Notes under the pieces: generated by a model
Database searches by the model: none
The model's input: only the letters and a program-made list of their open reading frames with translations
What the model was told of the DNA's origin: nothing
From: an uncultured Methylotenera sp.
Lineage (GTDB): Bacteria; Pseudomonadota; Gammaproteobacteria; Burkholderiales; Methylophilaceae
DNA: 9,520 nt
Assembly (NCBI GenBank): GCA_937957775.1
Contig: CALFXV010000030.1
Location: 1 to 9,520, forward strand
Direction of reading: 5' to 3'
Part shown: in pieces, positions 7,927-9,520 of the stretch
How positions within the stretch are numbered: the stretch's first letter is position 1
Layout of the letters: each line of letters opens with the position of its first letter
Translations under genes and position numbers: made by a program

Positions 7927-8790
7927 TTAGGCTGCCACGTATTGGTGGAAATAGTCGTTAAGTAAATCGGCATCAAAGTGGTTTTCCACAAAAAAAGGCT
8001 CCATGTCGTAGCGCGAAAACAAAGATTTGATGAGTTCGCGGCGTTCAGCAAAACTTTGCAATATTTGCTCGCGGTAAGCTTTGCGCAAAAACAGCGTGCG
8101 CTTGGCACCCGTTTCAGGGTCGGTGACATTGGTGATGCCAAATTCTGGTAAATCCGTGTATTCAGTGGAGTCCCATAAAACCACCGGCACAATATGGTGG
8201 CGTTGCATTAATACCAAGGACTCTTCTAAATCGCTGATGGGCATGTGAAAGTCGGATACCATAAAAATAAGCGAGCGTTCACGAGGCAACAAACGAACGG
8301 TGTCGATGACGCCGCGGCTGCCTACTTCGGCGGCTTGGTAATCACGCAGGTTTTCTGCCATTTCCACAGTGCTGTGTGGCCTGGCGGATAGCGTGCACAG
8401 CCAATCCTCCCTAACCACGTCATCAAAGCCTATGAAGCCTACTAAGTCGCGGTTGCGGGTGGCCGATTGGGCGACCGATTGGGCAATGTCCGCTGCCACG
8501 GCTAATTTTTTTTGTTTGGCGCCGTATTGCATGGAGCCGGATAGATCGCACAGGACAAACACCGGGGTGACGCTTTTTTGGTTAAATAAGCGCACATGGA
8601 TTTGCTCCAATGGGTCGCGTATGGTTTGCCTAATGTCTATGCGTCTAGGATCCGGGTAGGCTAACAGGGTCGTATGGCCACGAAACTCCATGCCCATGCC
8701 ACGTTGGTTGCTTTTATGGCGACCAGGGCGACGCGAGCGCGAACGCCAGCCGATGTGGTAGCTAAACTCTTTGATGTGCTGTTCTGACAT
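7927..8790 (-). CDS. mxaS: MxaS, DUF58 family VWA-like partner of the MoxR ATPase
   Basis: The 287-residue protein without evident membrane segments belongs to the DUF58/COG1721 group, which usually accompanies MoxR ATPases. The basic N-terminus (RSRSRRPGRHKSNQRGMGMEF, 16-36) is followed by the family's RGHTTLLAYPDPRRIDIRQTIRDP region (38-60). A VWA-like domain then has a full DLSGS site (82-86) and Asp180 in MVSDFHMP. It probably works in the cytoplasm with MxaR as an ATPase-adaptor pair acting on methanol dehydrogenase assembly; this is inference from the MoxR-DUF58 pattern. The start ATG 8790 is certain in frame, because a TAA stands directly before it, yet no clear ribosome binding site is visible. 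It lies 24 bases after the mxaR stop. Confidence 0.9.
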   Translation of the reverse strand: MSEQHIKEFSYHIGWRSRSRRPGRHKSNQRGMGMEFRGHTTLLAYPDPRRIDIRQTIRDPLEQIHVRLFNQKSVTPVFVLCDLSGSMQYGAKQKKLAVAADIAQSVAQSATRNRDLVGFIGFDDVVREDWLCTLSARPHSTVEMAENLRDYQAAEVGSRGVIDTVRLLPRERSLIFMVSDFHMPISDLEESLVLMQRHHIVPVVLWDSTEYTDLPEFGITNVTDPETGAKRTLFLRKAYREQILQSFAERRELIKSLFSRYDMEPFFVENHFDADLLNDYFHQYVAA

Positions 8791-8814
8791 TTAATGGCCG
8801 CTGATGATGCTAGC

Positions 8815-9520
8815 TTATGGTGCAGCAATCGCGTTGATGATGCCGCTAAGCATTTCTCTAGCAATTTCCGTGCGACGCATTTCGTAAACCGGGCTAAATA
8901 CCAAGCGATGGGCAACGGTGGAATGAAACACTGCATGAACGTCTTCGGGTAATACCGCAGTACGATTGTTCAACCACGCGTTGACCCGAGCGGCACGCAA
9001 GACCATGCCCATGCCGCGTGGGCTGGCGCCAGATAGCACTAAGCGATTCATGTCCACGCCAGCGATCTTAACGCCAAACTCAGTAGGCGTTTTGGTTGCA
9101 CGCCATAAATCCAAAACATAATTGCGCAGGGTAGGGCTAGCGCTGATGCTATTTTGCAGTGTGGCGGCAAAGCCATTGAGTTGATCAAACTGCAACAAAT
9201 CCTCAGGCACTTTGCCAACCAATGCATCAACGTCATGGTAGCGCGTATCGAAGACCAGGGATTCCAATATGGCTGGGTCGGATGGCACGGCAATGGGGAT
9301 TTCCATCATGAAACGATCGCGCGCTGCTGAAGGAATTTCAAATGTTTCTTCACGCTCTACTTGGTTTCGATCGGCGAATACCACCATATGCGGAAAGTGA
9401 TGTTCTTTATTAAATGCGGACAATGTTTTTTCTGCCATGATTCTTAAGAGCAATGAATGCACCTGCGGTCTTGCACGGTTAATTTCATTGAAAAAGAAAA
9501 TAGATAAATCACTGCCTGAC
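8815..9520 (-). CDS. mxaR: MxaR, MoxR-type AAA+ ATPase of methanol dehydrogenase maturation (5' end outside window)
   Basis: The last 234 residues of a MoxR family ATPase are visible; the Walker A region and start lie beyond base 9520. The Walker B segment reads IFFFNEINRARPQVHSLLLR, corresponding to LLLADEINRAPPKTQSALLE in generic MoxR proteins, so the usual Asp is Asn here (codon 9489-9487) while the catalytic Glu is kept. Further motifs are the sensor 1 stretch VVFADRNQVEREETFEIPSAARDRF, with Asn and the DRF arginine region, and the C-terminal lid helices with LVLSGASPRGMGMVLRAARVNAWL and VLPEDVHAVF. The order MoxR-DUF58-MxaA-VWA-TPR-VWA fits mxaRSACKL of methylotrophs. It is cytosolic and presumably drives remodelling by the downstream VWA proteins. 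The reading from the ATG or GTG codons at 9462 and below would be internal and is not a start. Confidence 0.9.
   Translation of the reverse strand, partial: SGSDLSIFFFNEINRARPQVHSLLLRIMAEKTLSAFNKEHHFPHMVVFADRNQVEREETFEIPSAARDRFMMEIPIAVPSDPAILESLVFDTRYHDVDALVGKVPEDLLQFDQLNGFAATLQNSISASPTLRNYVLDLWRATKTPTEFGVKIAGVDMNRLVLSGASPRGMGMVLRAARVNAWLNNRTAVLPEDVHAVFHSTVAHRLVFSPVYEMRRTEIAREMLSGIINAIAAP

Noticed and set aside
7911..8192. Long N-terminal extension of the mxaA frame (420 residues)
   Set aside because: The added part lies under mxaS in another frame, and a clear signal peptide begins at MRTR (7910), so the extension is not coding. Only the four codons from 7922 remain as a real alternative.
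4362..8790. Generic Bat (aerotolerance) operon instead of mxa genes
   Set aside because: The architecture is related, but the MoxR segment EINRARPQVHSLLLR, the signal-peptide MxaA and the MxaL middle region fit the methylotroph set better. This is a judgement from memory and an HMM search would settle it.

Overview
The window looks like chromosomal DNA from a Gram-negative methylotroph, most likely a betaproteobacterium of the Methylophilaceae type. This is an inference. It rests on the betaproteobacterial look of enolase, KdsA and FtsB, on the order (pyrG end)-kdsA-eno-ftsB, and on a block of methanol dehydrogenase maturation genes (mxaR-S-A-C-K-L). No rRNA, tRNA, CRISPR array, insertion sequence or phage gene was seen. 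Coding density is very high, and no stretch over 300 bases lacks a gene.

Layout. Positions 1-2798 on the + strand hold a housekeeping row: the last codons of a glutamine-amidotransferase gene, kdsA (KDO-8-phosphate synthase, LPS core), eno (enolase) and ftsB (divisome). ygfZ (folate-binding Fe-S repair protein) lies on the - strand at 2795-3826, tail to tail with ftsB. A 98-base divergent spacer separates it from a + strand gene for a small YgfX/CptA-like membrane protein (3925-4365). From 4362 to the end of the window the - strand carries, in transcription order, mxaR (MoxR AAA+ ATPase, 5' end outside the window), mxaS (DUF58/VWA), mxaA (periplasmic-facing membrane protein), mxaC (VWA), mxaK (TPR-like) and mxaL (VWA). 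The last four genes are packed with 1-4 base overlaps or a very short gap.

How the genes work together. The mxaR-S-A-C-K-L products form a MoxR/VWA-type chaperone set, a specialised relative of the Bat operons. From the methylotrophy literature the group, especially MxaA, MxaK and MxaL, is needed to put calcium into PQQ-dependent methanol dehydrogenase in the periplasm. The structural genes (mxaFJGI) and mxaD are not in the window. They could lie upstream of mxaR beyond position 9520 or elsewhere.

The most surprising point is at the left edge. The reading frame that ends at 245 is GMP synthase (GuaA)-like up to the shared QFHPE motif and CTP synthase (PyrG)-like after it. This is either a chimeric assembly through a short conserved stretch or a real recombination. 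Other points worth a look are an Asn where the Walker B Asp of the MoxR ATPase is expected, the absence of sdhE between ygfZ and ygfX, and two convergent gene pairs that each share a TTAA stop overlap.
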